Of a stretch of 17,336 nucleotides of DNA, positions 1 to 7,980 are shown one piece after another (within the stretch, counting starts at the first letter, position 1; each line of letters begins with the position of its first letter). Source of the stretch: Candidatus Rifleibacteriota bacterium (GTDB lineage: Bacteria; UBP17; UBA6191; JACPRK01); the NCBI GenBank assembly GCA_016213865.1, contig JACQZL010000072.1, positions 3,538-20,873 on the forward strand. Reading direction: 5' to 3'. A program made the translations under genes and the position numbers. A model generated the notes under the pieces. The model was not told the DNA's origin, searched no databases, and saw only the letters and a program-made list of their open reading frames with translations.

Positions 1-1701
1 CGGCAGGGACGCCGGCCCTACCGCCCTCGCGTTGCGCTCTGGCTCGTCCTCCTAGTGCTGGTCGCGGCCCTGGCCAACTCCTGGATGTACCTCGCGGCCT
101 GCTCCAACGCGCTCGATTCGGGAATCCTGGCGGGAGACGCGTTCGAGGGACGCCGGTTGCTCGAACGCGACGGACTGCTGGCCTGGTTCGCCTCGCACCG
201 CTACTACCCGCCGCTCTACTTCGGCTGGCTCGCACTACTCTGCCCCGCCGGAGAGAGGCCCTCCGTCGAGCTCCTCGTGATGTGGAGCGACCTTCTCGTC
301 GTGGCGGGACTGCTGGGACTCGCTTGCGCCCTCCTCCGGATGGGCGGCAAAGCCGAGGCGGCGGCCACCGCGGCGCTGCTGGCGGTCGGCAGCCCCATCA
401 TCAACCAACAACTGAAGGTCCTGCAGTTCGAGTGCGGCCTGCTGGGTGTCGTCGGCCTGGCGCTGTGGCTGCTGTCAGGGCCGCGGGGCCTTCCCGGCCT
501 TTTCGGGGCAGCGCTGCTGGGTCTGCTCGGCGGGCTCGGTCTGCTCTTCAAATGGACGGCGGGGCTCTACCTGCTCGGACCCGTGGCCGTGGCCACCGTG
601 ACCTGGTTCCGAAGCGGAGGGGCCGTGGGCGCGGGCGCCGCAAGACTTGCGCTCGCCGCGGTCGTGGCAGCGCTGATCGCCGGGCCGTGGTTCGCCTTCG
701 TGCTCGACTGGGACCTCCTGGCCACGACCACGCTCAACGACCAGACCCCCGGTCTCCCGCAGGGGTTTGCCGCCTTCCGGGTCCAACTCGCCAACTACGC
801 CGGGGACCTGCCCAGCGGTTTGGGCCTCCACCTGTCGGGCCTCGTGGCCGCGGGTGTGGCGGTGGGCCTTCTGCGACGAGCCAGGGGCACTTTCCTGTTC
901 CTTTCGTCCGCCGTCGTCGCCATCGTCTGCCTCGCCTGCTTCCGGCACTGGGAGTCGCGCTACCTGGCTCCGCTGATCCCGGCCCTGGCGGCCGCCGCGG
1001 GCGCCGGGTTCTCGACGTTGACGCGGCCCGTGGCCGTCGCCGTCGCCGTGGTCGCGGCGCTCCTCTCGGCCGCCCAGGTCGACGATTCGACGTGGACCAA
1101 CTTGCGGCGAGGCAGTCCGCCGGTCACGATCGGCCTGCACGGTTCGATGGACGGCGAGAAGCGCATGGTCTGGACCTCGTCCGCGGTCAACCGCCTCCAC
1201 GATCGCTACAAGATGTTCCTCGGCGCGCTGGCAAGGCCGGGAGAACCCCTCGACTGGGCCGTCCACCCGGTGGAGTCGCACTCCGCCCTTGCGGTCCACC
1301 TGTGCGAGTTCCTGGCGCGGACCGATCCGGCACCCGTCGTCTCGTGGCACCTCCGCGGGTACGACGCGCCGGGTTTCGCCAGCTTTGCCGAGCAACTGGA
1401 GAGCGCACCCGTCGCGGTCCTGTTCCTCTCCGAGAACCTCCTGCGCATCGACCGCGCGGAGGCCCTGCAGCTCGTGCGTCACGGCGCGACGGTTGTCGAT
1501 CAGGCGACGGGCAGTCGCTCCGGACGCGTGCCGTCCGAGGACCCGCTTCTGCTGGCCAAGCTGCGCTACGCCTACTGGTGGGTCGAGACGGTCCCCGATC
1601 CGGAAGGGGCCCTGTGGGTGCTGTTGCGAAAGGATTTGGTGGAGCGCTGCACCAACCTGCCGCGGCTTGGGCTCTGCATCCGGCCCGTGCCGCTGGAGTG
1701 A
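1..1701 (+). CDS. GT-C superfamily membrane glycosyltransferase (GT39/ArnT-like), 5' end outside window
   Basis: The frame is open from base 1 with no stop, and begins with basic residues (RQGRRPYRPR) running straight into a hydrophobic segment. The true start is therefore probably upstream, and the GTG at 55 would cut into the first membrane helix. The visible 566 residues show about ten hydrophobic helices up to about residue 365, then a soluble C-terminal domain of about 200 residues. Features typical of GT-C enzymes using polyprenyl-phosphate sugars are an acidic first loop after helix 1 (LDSGILAGDAFEG), a YYPPLYF motif, and a FECGLLG helix followed by KWTAGLYLLGP. By family knowledge it would move a sugar from a lipid carrier to a substrate on the outer face of the membrane; the acceptor cannot be told. 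It converges on the GT2 gene, stops 7 bp apart, which may make the donor lipid. The family call is fairly secure, the exact subfamily is not. Confidence 0.75.
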   Translation, partial: RQGRRPYRPRVALWLVLLVLVAALANSWMYLAACSNALDSGILAGDAFEGRRLLERDGLLAWFASHRYYPPLYFGWLALLCPAGERPSVELLVMWSDLLVVAGLLGLACALLRMGGKAEAAATAALLAVGSPIINQQLKVLQFECGLLGVVGLALWLLSGPRGLPGLFGAALLGLLGGLGLLFKWTAGLYLLGPVAVATVTWFRSGGAVGAGAARLALAAVVAALIAGPWFAFVLDWDLLATTTLNDQTPGLPQGFAAFRVQLANYAGDLPSGLGLHLSGLVAAGVAVGLLRRARGTFLFLSSAVVAIVCLACFRHWESRYLAPLIPALAAAAGAGFSTLTRPVAVAVAVVAALLSAAQVDDSTWTNLRRGSPPVTIGLHGSMDGEKRMVWTSSAVNRLHDRYKMFLGALARPGEPLDWAVHPVESHSALAVHLCEFLARTDPAPVVSWHLRGYDAPGFASFAEQLESAPVAVLFLSENLLRIDRAEALQLVRHGATVVDQATGSRSGRVPSEDPLLLAKLRYAYWWVETVPDPEGALWVLLRKDLVERCTNLPRLGLCIRPVPLE

Positions 1702-1708
1702 GCGACCG

Positions 1709-2488
1709 TCACTCGAACATCGGGAACTTCCACGCCCCCCCGACGTGGAGCAGGAACTTGCCCAGGGTCCGGAGGATGCCGAGTCCGTAGAGGCAGCTCC
1801 GGTAGAAGCCGATCTGCGAGGCCTCCGGGAAGTAACGGGTCGTTATCGGGATCTCCTCGATCCGCATGTCCTTGATGACGCCCTGGGCGATGATCTCGGT
1901 GTCGAAGACGAAGCCGTCGGAATCGCGTTCGAACCGGATGGACTCGAGGTACTTGCGCGAGTAGGCCCGGAAGCCGCTGTGGTATTCGGTCAGGTACATG
2001 TTGAAGACCACGTTGGCAACGGCCGTCAAGAGTACGTTGGCGATGAACTTCCATCGCGGCATGCCGCCTTCGACGAAGCGCTTGCCCAGCATGCGCGAAC
2101 CGAAGACGGCGTCGGCACGCCCCTCCAGGAGCGGCAGGATCAGCCGTGGGAGGGCCGTCGGATCGTACTGGTGGTCCGGATGGACCATCACCACGATATC
2201 GGCGCCGCGGGCCAGCGCCTCCGCGTAACAGGTCTTCTGGTTGCCGCCGTAGCCCCGGTTGTGCGGGTGGACGAGCGTGTGCAGGCCCAGCCGGCGCGAG
2301 ACTTCCACCGTGTTGTCGCGGCTGGCATCGTCGGTGACGATGATGTCGTCGACCCACTCCTTGGGAATGGCGTTGAAGGTGGCTTCGATGGTCCGCTCGG
2401 CGTGATACGCCGGCATGATCACCGTGACCTTCTGCGTGCGCGGGCGGAGCTCCGGATTAGCCCATGGGGACGAGGATTCGTTGGCCAC
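1709..2488 (-). CDS. GT2 family glycosyltransferase, polyprenyl-phosphate sugar synthase-like (DPM1/DPG-synthase type)
   Basis: 259 residues with a GT-A fold nucleotide-sugar site: KVTVIMPAYHAE at 20-31, the first acidic motif TDDAS at 52-56, HNRGYGGNQKT at 76-86, and an HPDHQYDP motif at 103-110 where the metal-binding D-x-D usually stands. EYHSGFRAYSR at 168-178 is typical of the dolichol-/undecaprenyl-phosphate mannose or glucose synthase clade. There are no C-terminal membrane helices, so it resembles the short cytosolic DPM1 form. By family knowledge it would transfer a sugar from a nucleotide donor to polyprenyl phosphate on the cytoplasmic face. The start is GTG at 2488: no in-frame ATG precedes the KVTVI strand, and the codon is directly preceded by a hairpin instead of a Shine-Dalgarno. 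It follows the TPR gene by 64 bp on the same strand and converges on the GT-C gene, a plausible partner. Confidence 0.85.
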   Translation of the reverse strand: MANESSSPWANPELRPRTQKVTVIMPAYHAERTIEATFNAIPKEWVDDIIVTDDASRDNTVEVSRRLGLHTLVHPHNRGYGGNQKTCYAEALARGADIVVMVHPDHQYDPTALPRLILPLLEGRADAVFGSRMLGKRFVEGGMPRWKFIANVLLTAVANVVFNMYLTEYHSGFRAYSRKYLESIRFERDSDGFVFDTEIIAQGVIKDMRIEEIPITTRYFPEASQIGFYRSCLYGLGILRTLGKFLLHVGGAWKFPMFE

Positions 2489-2489
2489 G

Positions 2490-2509
2490 AGACCGCAATC
2501 TAGCGGTCT
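2490..2509 (-). promoter_or_regulatory. Perfect 7-bp stem-loop abutting the GT2 start codon
   Basis: AGACCGC (2490-2496) and GCGGTCT (2503-2509) are perfect inverted repeats around a 6-nt loop. On the minus strand the stem ends one base before the GTG at 2488, where a ribosome-binding site should be. It could be the end of the TPR transcript (but there is no U-tract) or a translation-control hairpin. Confidence 0.45.
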
Positions 2510-2552
2510 GCCCGGGACGAGTCAAGCACCGGGGCAACTCCCGACCCCAGCC

Positions 2553-5147
2553 TCAGGCCTTCACGCCGTCCCGCTTGAGGGCTTCGCCGCTGAAGCGGTG
2601 GAGGTTCGAGTTGGGCTCGCTGGCCGCACAGGCCCGCCGGTAGCAATTGACGGCGTCGTCGCGGCGGCCGGTCTCCTCGTAGGCCAGGCCCAGGTTGTAG
2701 CAGGCCCAGGCGTCGCCGGGCTTGACGCGAAGCACCCTCTCGAAGTGACGGATGGCCCGCGAGAAGTCTCCCAGGTCGTAGCAGACCAGGCCCGAGTAGT
2801 AGTTGGCCAGGCTGTCGTCGGGGTCGATCGCCAGCGAGGCCGAGAGGCTCTCCAGGGCCCGCGTCAACTGACCCATCTCGTAGAACACGACGCCCAGGTT
2901 GGTCCGCGCGTAAACGTCCTGCGGTTCCAGCGCGACCGCCTTCTGGAAGTAGCTGAGGGCCTTGTCCCGGTCGCCCTCGTGCTTTTCGAGCATGCCCAGC
3001 GAGTACGCCGCGAACGCGTCGAACGGGTTGAGCGACAGCGCCTGGGCGAAACTCTTGTGGGCCTCGGCCAGGTTGCCTTCGGCGCGATGGACCACGCCCA
3101 GGTAGTAGTGGAGCAACGAGTCGTCCCGGGCAACGGCGACGCCTTTCTCGAGCGCTTCGCGGGCCTTGGCCGTCTGGCCGCGCTCCTTGAACAAGAGGCC
3201 GATGTTCAGGTAGGCCTCGCCCAGATTGGGGTTGAGGGCCAGCGCCTTCTCGTAGTACTCGGTCGCCGCGTCCAGCTCGCCTTCGTTGCGGGCCACCCGC
3301 CCCAGGAAGAGGTAGCCCGCGACGTTGTCCGGGTAGATGTGGACGGCCTTCTTGAGGACCGCCTCGGCCTGCCGCAGCTCGCCCTGGTCGAGGTAGATCT
3401 TGCCCAGCGAAAGGAGTGAATTGATGTCTTCGGGGTCCAGCTCGAGGTTGCGGCTCCAGTGTTCGACGGCCTTGCCGGTGGCCCCGCGGTGGCGGTACGC
3501 CTCGCCCAGCAGGAAGTGCACCGTCTGGTGGTCGGGCTGAATGGCCGCCGTCGTTTCCCACTCGCCGATCGCCTCGTCGATCTTGCCGTAGGCGTAGAGC
3601 GACTTGCCGTACTGGAAGTGGACCGTGGGGTTCTCGGGCTCGCGGGCGATCTGTTTCTTGAGGGTCTCCAGCTCTTCGTTGGTCAGGCCCAGCTTCCGGG
3701 AGATCTCCTCGACGTTGTAGATGCTGAAGGTGTCGTAAGGGTTGAGCGCCAGGCTGCGCTTGAACTCCTCGAGCGCCTCGTCGAAGTGGCCCCGGTGCTT
3801 CAGGGCGCAGGCCAGCCGGTAGTGGGCCTCCGGGTCGTCGGGGTTGCGGCGCAGCTCGCGGCGGCACTGCTCGATGGCCAGCTCCAGATCGCCCCGGTGG
3901 CCCAGGAGAGGGCGGATCGTCACCTCGGAGGTGTCGACCGCGCCCGGCCTCTCGCCCAGCCGTTTGGCCTCTTCCCAGTGGCGGATCGCCTCGGCCGGCT
4001 CGCCTTTGAGGTCGTAGGCATCGCCCAGCTTCTTGTGGTAGCGCTCCTCTTCAGGCGCAAGGAAGAGCGCCTGGCGCAGCTCGGTGATGCCCTGGTCCAG
4101 GTGGCCGCCGTCGAGCATCGCGACCGCCAGGCCGTAGTGGCAGCGGTGGTCGTTGGGAGTCGCCTCCAGCGCCTTGCGGAAGCACTCGACGGCCCGGTCG
4201 AGGTGGCCCTCCTTGTGGTAGGCCAGCGCCATGTGATAGGCCAGGCCCGGAAAGTCGGCCTGATGCTCGCGGGCGATGGCGAACTCGCGCAAGGCTTCCG
4301 CGAGGCGGCCCTCCTGGTAAGAGACCAGGCCCAGCCCGAAGTGGCTGGCCCCGTGCTCCGGCAGGATGTCGAGGGCCCGACGGAACTGGCCTCGCGCCTT
4401 CTCGTACTCGCGCCGCTCCAGGTAGAGCAGGCCCAGTTGCGCGTGGGCGTACACGAAGTTCGGGTCCAGCTCCAGCACGTGCAGGTAGCAGGCGAAAGCC
4501 TCGTCCAGCTCGCCGCGCTCGAAGAGGGTGTTGCCCAGGTAGTGGTGCGAGTAGAGGTCGTCGGGGTTGATGAAGAGCGCCTTGCGGAACTGGTTGATGG
4601 CGCTTCCCGGGTCTCCCATCGCAAGGTAGACCTTGGCCAGGGAGTAGTGGAGGAAGGCGTAGGACGGCGTCAGGGCCAGGGCCTTCTGGAACTGGGTCTT
4701 CGCCTCTTCGTGCAGGCCTTTTTGATGGAGGATGAGCCCGAGGTTGGCCAGAGCGGCGGGGTTCTCGGGGTCGAGCGACAGGGCCTTCTTGAACCGGACG
4801 ATCGCCTCGTCATAGAGGCCCTTGACCCGGTAGAGCGTGCCCAGGTTGGCGTGGGCGTAGGCGTAGTTGGGGTCGATGACGAGGGCCCGCTTGAACTCGA
4901 GCATCGCCTCTTCGTGGCGGCCCAGGTTCTTGCAGGCCAGTCCGAGGAAGTTGTGCGAGTAAGCATCCTCGGGGTTGATGGCGATCGCCTTCTGGAAGGC
5001 GCCGACCGACTCTTCGAAGAAGCCGAGGAACTCGTAGGCCTTGCCCAGGTTGTAGTACGAGAAGAAGTCCTGGGGGTTGAGGCGGACGGCCTTGAGGTTC
5101 TCCTCGATGATCTGGTCGTAGCGATGGGCTGCGGGCGTGGAGGGCAT
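2553..5147 (-). CDS. Giant tetratricopeptide-repeat protein (about 24 TPRs)
   Basis: 864 residues made almost wholly of 34-residue TPR units, with the usual pattern of YxNLGxxY, G-x-x-x-E/D-A and A-L-x-x-x-P. I count about 24 units from residue 28 to the C-terminus. The only clear break is a degenerate stretch at about residues 385-415 (KRLGERPGAVDTSEV...). There is no signal peptide, membrane helix or catalytic domain, so a cytosolic scaffold of two superhelical arms joined by the degenerate unit is the best reading. Arrays of this kind resemble O-GlcNAc-transferase-type TPR arms, but no transferase domain is present. The ATG at 5147 has GGAG nine bases upstream. It lies 15 bp after the SpoVS-like gene and is probably cotranscribed with it. 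The specific partner is unknown; the neighbouring glycosyltransferases are one guess. The large ORF on the opposite strand is a codon-bias shadow. Confidence 0.9.
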   Translation of the reverse strand: MPSTPAAHRYDQIIEENLKAVRLNPQDFFSYYNLGKAYEFLGFFEESVGAFQKAIAINPEDAYSHNFLGLACKNLGRHEEAMLEFKRALVIDPNYAYAHANLGTLYRVKGLYDEAIVRFKKALSLDPENPAALANLGLILHQKGLHEEAKTQFQKALALTPSYAFLHYSLAKVYLAMGDPGSAINQFRKALFINPDDLYSHHYLGNTLFERGELDEAFACYLHVLELDPNFVYAHAQLGLLYLERREYEKARGQFRRALDILPEHGASHFGLGLVSYQEGRLAEALREFAIAREHQADFPGLAYHMALAYHKEGHLDRAVECFRKALEATPNDHRCHYGLAVAMLDGGHLDQGITELRQALFLAPEEERYHKKLGDAYDLKGEPAEAIRHWEEAKRLGERPGAVDTSEVTIRPLLGHRGDLELAIEQCRRELRRNPDDPEAHYRLACALKHRGHFDEALEEFKRSLALNPYDTFSIYNVEEISRKLGLTNEELETLKKQIAREPENPTVHFQYGKSLYAYGKIDEAIGEWETTAAIQPDHQTVHFLLGEAYRHRGATGKAVEHWSRNLELDPEDINSLLSLGKIYLDQGELRQAEAVLKKAVHIYPDNVAGYLFLGRVARNEGELDAATEYYEKALALNPNLGEAYLNIGLLFKERGQTAKAREALEKGVAVARDDSLLHYYLGVVHRAEGNLAEAHKSFAQALSLNPFDAFAAYSLGMLEKHEGDRDKALSYFQKAVALEPQDVYARTNLGVVFYEMGQLTRALESLSASLAIDPDDSLANYYSGLVCYDLGDFSRAIRHFERVLRVKPGDAWACYNLGLAYEETGRRDDAVNCYRRACAASEPNSNLHRFSGEALKRDGVKA

Positions 5148-5162
5148 GAGGGTGCTCCGCGC

Positions 5163-5513
5163 TCAGACGCTTCGAGCCTCGACGAAGAACTTGATGCCGG
5201 TCCGCTCGCTCAGCTCGCCGCTCGAGACCTCGATCTCGATGGAGCTGAAGGCGATGACCGTGGCCAGATCGATGCCGCGCGGCGCGACGTAGCCCCGCGC
5301 GATGGCGATGGCCTTGACCGCCTGATTGACGGCGCCGGCACCGATGGCGTGCAGGACGACCTTGCGGTCCCGCTCGACGACGGTGGCCAGAGCACCGGCC
5401 ACGGCCTTGGGCCGGGACTTGGAGGAGACCTTCAGGATCTCGACGCCGTCCTTGCGGAACGGTATCTGGGGCGGTTCTACCAGGGAGGGGGGCGGGCCCT
5501 GCTTGTTGTCCAT
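5163..5513 (-). CDS. SpoVS-family (stage V sporulation protein S-like) protein
   Basis: 116 residues. Positions 24-114 match the SpoVS domain closely: VEILKVSSKSRPKAVAGALA, then HAIGAGAVNQAVKAIAIARG at 55-74, VAPRGIDLATVIAF at 76-89 and TGIKFFVEAR at 105-114. Bacillus SpoVS is about 86 residues; here there is an extra proline-rich N-terminus of about 22 residues (QGPPPSLVEPPQIP). SpoVS proteins are small, putatively nucleic-acid-binding (Alba-like fold) and occur in many non-sporulating phyla, so a sporulation role should not be assumed. The ATG at 5513 is the first start after the rnc stop; the upstream context is only weakly Shine-Dalgarno-like. It sits 71 bp after rnc and 15 bp before the TPR gene, consistent with read-through from the fab block. 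Family assignment is strong, role unknown. Confidence 0.9.
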   Translation of the reverse strand: MDNKQGPPPSLVEPPQIPFRKDGVEILKVSSKSRPKAVAGALATVVERDRKVVLHAIGAGAVNQAVKAIAIARGYVAPRGIDLATVIAFSSIEIEVSSGELSERTGIKFFVEARSV

Positions 5514-5584
5514 GACGACCCCCGCGGGCTTCGGCGGTTTTTCGGCGGCGCCCCCGGCCGGCCAGGCGGGTCGGGTCGAGGGTG

Positions 5585-6313
5585 CTAGCGAGACGGAGTT
5601 GTGCTGAGGCGCTTGAGTGCGACCGCGGCCGCTTGCTTCTCGGCCGCCTTCTTGGACTTGCCTGAACCCCGGAACTCGTGCTGGTTCTGGAGAACGACCT
5701 TGACGTGGAACTTCCGAGCGTGGTCGGAGCCGGTCTCCCTCACCGTGACGTACCGGGGCAACGAATTGTAGCGTGCCAGTGACAGCTCCTGCAACAGAGA
5801 CTTGGGGCACTTGGCATGGGTCCGCTCCAGGGCCGTCCGCAGGCGCCTGGTGAAGATGCGGCGAATCACCTTGTAGGCAGCCTCGAAGCCGCTGTCCAGG
5901 TAGATCGCGCCCAGGACCGCCTCGAGGGCATTGGCGTTGAGCGAGGCCTTCATCGAGCCTCCCTCGCGGGCCTCACCCCGGCCCAGCCGCAGGTGCCTCG
6001 GAATCCCCAGCCGCCGCGAGATGCGCGCCAGCACTTCCTGATTGACCAGCAGCGAGCGCACCTGGGTCAGCCGCCCCTCGTCCTGGCGCTCCGTCTTCCG
6101 AAAGAGCAGGTCGCTCACCACCAGCTCGAGGACGGCGTCGCCGAGGAACTCGAGCCGCTCGTTGTCCGGGCCGCCCCGGGCAACGCTGGGGCTGGAGCGG
6201 TGGGTCAGCGCTTCCTCGAGGAACTCGAGATCCTGGAACCGCACGCCAAGCTTCTCCTCCAGCTCCCCCAAATCGACCGGGTGGCGCGGTTCCTGGGACC
6301 TCTGAGCTGCCAC
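5585..6313 (-). CDS. rnc: Ribonuclease III
   Basis: 242 residues, normal length. The RNase III signature NERLEFLGDAVLELVV lies at 51-66 with catalytic E55 and D59. The second metal-site segment, LNANALEAVLGAIYLD at 125-140, gives E131 but has N128 where E. coli has D114. A C-terminal double-stranded RNA-binding domain covers about 170-238 (KSLLQELSL... GSGKSKKAAEKQAAAVALK). It cleaves double-stranded RNA in rRNA and mRNA processing. The start used is GTG at 6313; it has no evident Shine-Dalgarno, and I see no better in-frame start before the conserved region. It follows fabF by 120 bp, the usual fab-acpP-fabF-rnc order, but a heptamer repeat and potential hairpin fill the gap and may uncouple expression. 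Confidence 0.95.
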   Translation of the reverse strand: MAAQRSQEPRHPVDLGELEEKLGVRFQDLEFLEEALTHRSSPSVARGGPDNERLEFLGDAVLELVVSDLLFRKTERQDEGRLTQVRSLLVNQEVLARISRRLGIPRHLRLGRGEAREGGSMKASLNANALEAVLGAIYLDSGFEAAYKVIRRIFTRRLRTALERTHAKCPKSLLQELSLARYNSLPRYVTVRETGSDHARKFHVKVVLQNQHEFRGSGKSKKAAEKQAAAVALKRLSTTPSR

Positions 6314-6369
6314 TTTCTGGAGTTGGCGCGCCGAGCGCGCAGTTCTGGGACGAGCAGGAGTTGGGACTT

Positions 6370-6412
6370 CGGGCCTGAGACCTGAGACCTGAGACCTGAG
6401 ACTTCAGGCCCG
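6370..6412. repeat. Four tandem CCTGAGA heptamers inside an inverted repeat
   Basis: Four perfect copies of CCTGAGA occupy 6374-6401. They are framed by a perfect 9-bp inverted repeat, CGGGCCTGA (6370-6378) and TCAGGCCCG (6404-6412). It lies between fabF and rnc, so the transcript could form a 9-bp stem with a 25-nt repeat loop. There is no T-tract, so it is not a classical terminator. Confidence 0.85.
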
Positions 6413-6433
6413 AGGCCCGGGTCTGCAGCCTGC

Positions 6434-7702
6434 TCAGGGAACGAACTTGCGGAAAATCAACGTGGCGTTGTGTCCACCGAAACCCATCGAGTTGGTCAGG
6501 GCGACCGGGACCTCGGCCGGCCGGGCGACGTTCGGGACGTAGTCGAGGTCGCACTCCGGATCGGGGAACTCGTAATTGAGCGTCGGGGGGATGACGGACG
6601 ACCCGATGGCCTGGACGCAGAACATGGCTTCGAGCGAGCCCGCGCCGCCCATCAGGTGCCCCGTCGCCGACTTGGTCGAGCTGATCGGGACACGATAGGC
6701 GTGCTCGCCGAAGGCCCGCTTGTAGGCGGCCGTCTCGGTCCGATCGTTGTAGGGGGTGGAGGTGCCGTGCGCGTTGATGTACGCCAGGTCGGAGGCGGTG
6801 ACGCCGGCCTCTTCCATGGCCAGTTGCATGGCCCGGATGATGCCGTTGCCGTCCTCCGGAGGAGCGGTGATGTGGTACGCGTCGCTGGTCGCCCCGTAGC
6901 CGACCAGCTCGGCGAGGATGCGCGCCCCGCGACCGGTGGCGTGAGCCAGCGTCTCGAGGACGAGGACAGCGCCGCCCTCGGCCATCACGAAGCCGTCGCG
7001 CTCGCGGTCGAAGGGGCGGGAGGCCGCCGGACCGCGGTCGTTGGCCGTGGAGAGGGCCTTGCAGTTGGCAAAACCCGTGACCGTCAGCTTGGTGATGGCG
7101 CCCTCCACGCCGCCGGCCAGCACCACGTCGGCGTAACCCCACATCAGGGTGCGGAGAGCCTCGCCGATCGCGTGGCTGCCCGTCGCGCAGGCCGAGATGT
7201 GGCAGATCGACGGCCCCTTGAACCCGTGCCGGATCGAGATGTGGCCGCTGACCATGTTGCCGATCAGCATAGGGATCGTGAAGGGACTGACCCGCCGATA
7301 GCCCCGACTCTCCATCACCCTCAGGTTGGTCTCGAGAGCGTGGATGCCGCCGATGCCCGTCCCCACCATGACGCCCGCGCGCTCGGGCACAAAGCTGCCG
7401 GGCCAGGCCGGTCCGAGTTTGGCGTCGTTCAGTGCCTGCTCGGCCGCGACCAGTCCGAACTGGGCCGAGCGGTCCAGATGGCGGGCTTCCTTGTCGCCAA
7501 AGCGGGCCACGGGATCGAAACCCTTGACCTCGCCGGCGACCCTGACGGGGAAGTCGGTCGTGTCGAAGCAGGTGATGGGGCCGATGCCGCTCCGGCCCGC
7601 GATCAGGGACTGCCAGGTTTCGCTGGCCGTCAGACCGAGGGGCGTCACGGCCCCCAGGCCCGTCACGACGACGCGGCGTGGCTGACGTGGAGTGACCGGC
7701 AT
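6434..7702 (-). CDS. fabF: 3-oxoacyl-[acyl-carrier-protein] synthase II
   Basis: 422 residues of a type II condensing enzyme, which extends acyl-ACP with malonyl-ACP in the cytosol. The Cys-His-His triad is visible: C172 in ISACATGSHAIG, H312 in NAHGTSTPYND and H349 in KSATGHLMGGAGS, with K344 also present. The N-terminus VVVTGLGAVTPLG (11-23) and the C-terminal GFGGHNATLIF (408-417) are diagnostic. The triad has two histidines and the C-terminal glycine loop is intact, so this is KAS I/II rather than FabH; position after acpP argues for FabF. The ATG at 7702 is 7 bp after the acpP stop, so the pair is probably translationally coupled. Confidence 0.96.
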   Translation of the reverse strand: MPVTPRQPRRVVVTGLGAVTPLGLTASETWQSLIAGRSGIGPITCFDTTDFPVRVAGEVKGFDPVARFGDKEARHLDRSAQFGLVAAEQALNDAKLGPAWPGSFVPERAGVMVGTGIGGIHALETNLRVMESRGYRRVSPFTIPMLIGNMVSGHISIRHGFKGPSICHISACATGSHAIGEALRTLMWGYADVVLAGGVEGAITKLTVTGFANCKALSTANDRGPAASRPFDRERDGFVMAEGGAVLVLETLAHATGRGARILAELVGYGATSDAYHITAPPEDGNGIIRAMQLAMEEAGVTASDLAYINAHGTSTPYNDRTETAAYKRAFGEHAYRVPISSTKSATGHLMGGAGSLEAMFCVQAIGSSVIPPTLNYEFPDPECDLDYVPNVARPAEVPVALTNSMGFGGHNATLIFRKFVP

Positions 7703-7709
7703 GAAAGCG

Positions 7710-7958
7710 TCAGTTGCCGCCCTTGGCCTTGACGATGTAGTCGACCACGTCCTGGACGGTCTTGATCTTCTCGGCTTCCTCGTCCGAGATCTCGATCTCG
7801 AATTTCTCTTCCAGGCTCATGATCAGCTCGACCGTGTCCAGGCTGTCCGCCCCCAGGTCCTCGATGAACGAGGCCTCCGCGGTGACCTGCTTCTCACTCA
7901 CCGATAGCTGCTTGCTGACGATTTCTTTGACCTTATCGAGGATCTCTGACTGGTTCAT
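7710..7958 (-). CDS. acpP: Acyl carrier protein
   Basis: 82 acidic residues with the phosphopantetheine attachment motif [16 protein letters not shown]; the modified serine is S39. Helix I ([13 protein letters not shown]) and the C-terminal [11 protein letters not shown] are standard. It carries the growing fatty acid between the enzymes encoded around it and is a donor for lipid synthesis. Its ribosome-binding site is the best in the cluster, an 8-base match to the anti-SD, fitting the high level of ACP needed. It starts 22 bp after fabG and ends 7 bp before fabF. Confidence 0.98.
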   Translation of the reverse strand: MNQSEILDKVKEIVSKQLSVSEKQVTAEASFIEDLGADSLDTVELIMSLEEKFEIEISDEEAEKIKTVQDVVDYIVKAKGGN

Positions 7959-7966
7959 CCCAGGGG

Positions 7967-7974
7967 ACCTCCTT
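7967..7974 (-). promoter_or_regulatory. Full-length Shine-Dalgarno of acpP
   Basis: The minus strand reads AAGGAGGT eight bases before the acpP ATG at 7958. The other fab genes have weak or no such sites, so ACP is probably made in excess of the enzymes. Confidence 0.85.
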
Positions 7975-7980
7975 GACGTC

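Noticed and set aside
282..1790. 502-residue ORF overlapping the GT-C gene
   Set aside because: Arg/Gly/Pro-rich frame shadow without membrane helices; the other frame has a coherent multi-helix protein.
3459..5588. 709-residue plus-strand ORF opposite the TPR gene
   Set aside because: It is a mirror of the TPR repeats made open by high GC; its Val/Leu/Glu-rich repeats copy the 34-residue period and it has no start signal.
5585..6313. N128 in RNase III where E. coli has the metal ligand D114, as a sign of inactivity
   Set aside because: Asn is, to my recollection, a frequent natural variant at this place (NALEA/NTFEA forms), and E55, D59 and E131 are intact.
6374..6401. CRISPR-like array
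   Set aside because: Repeats are 7 bp and directly adjacent with no spacers.
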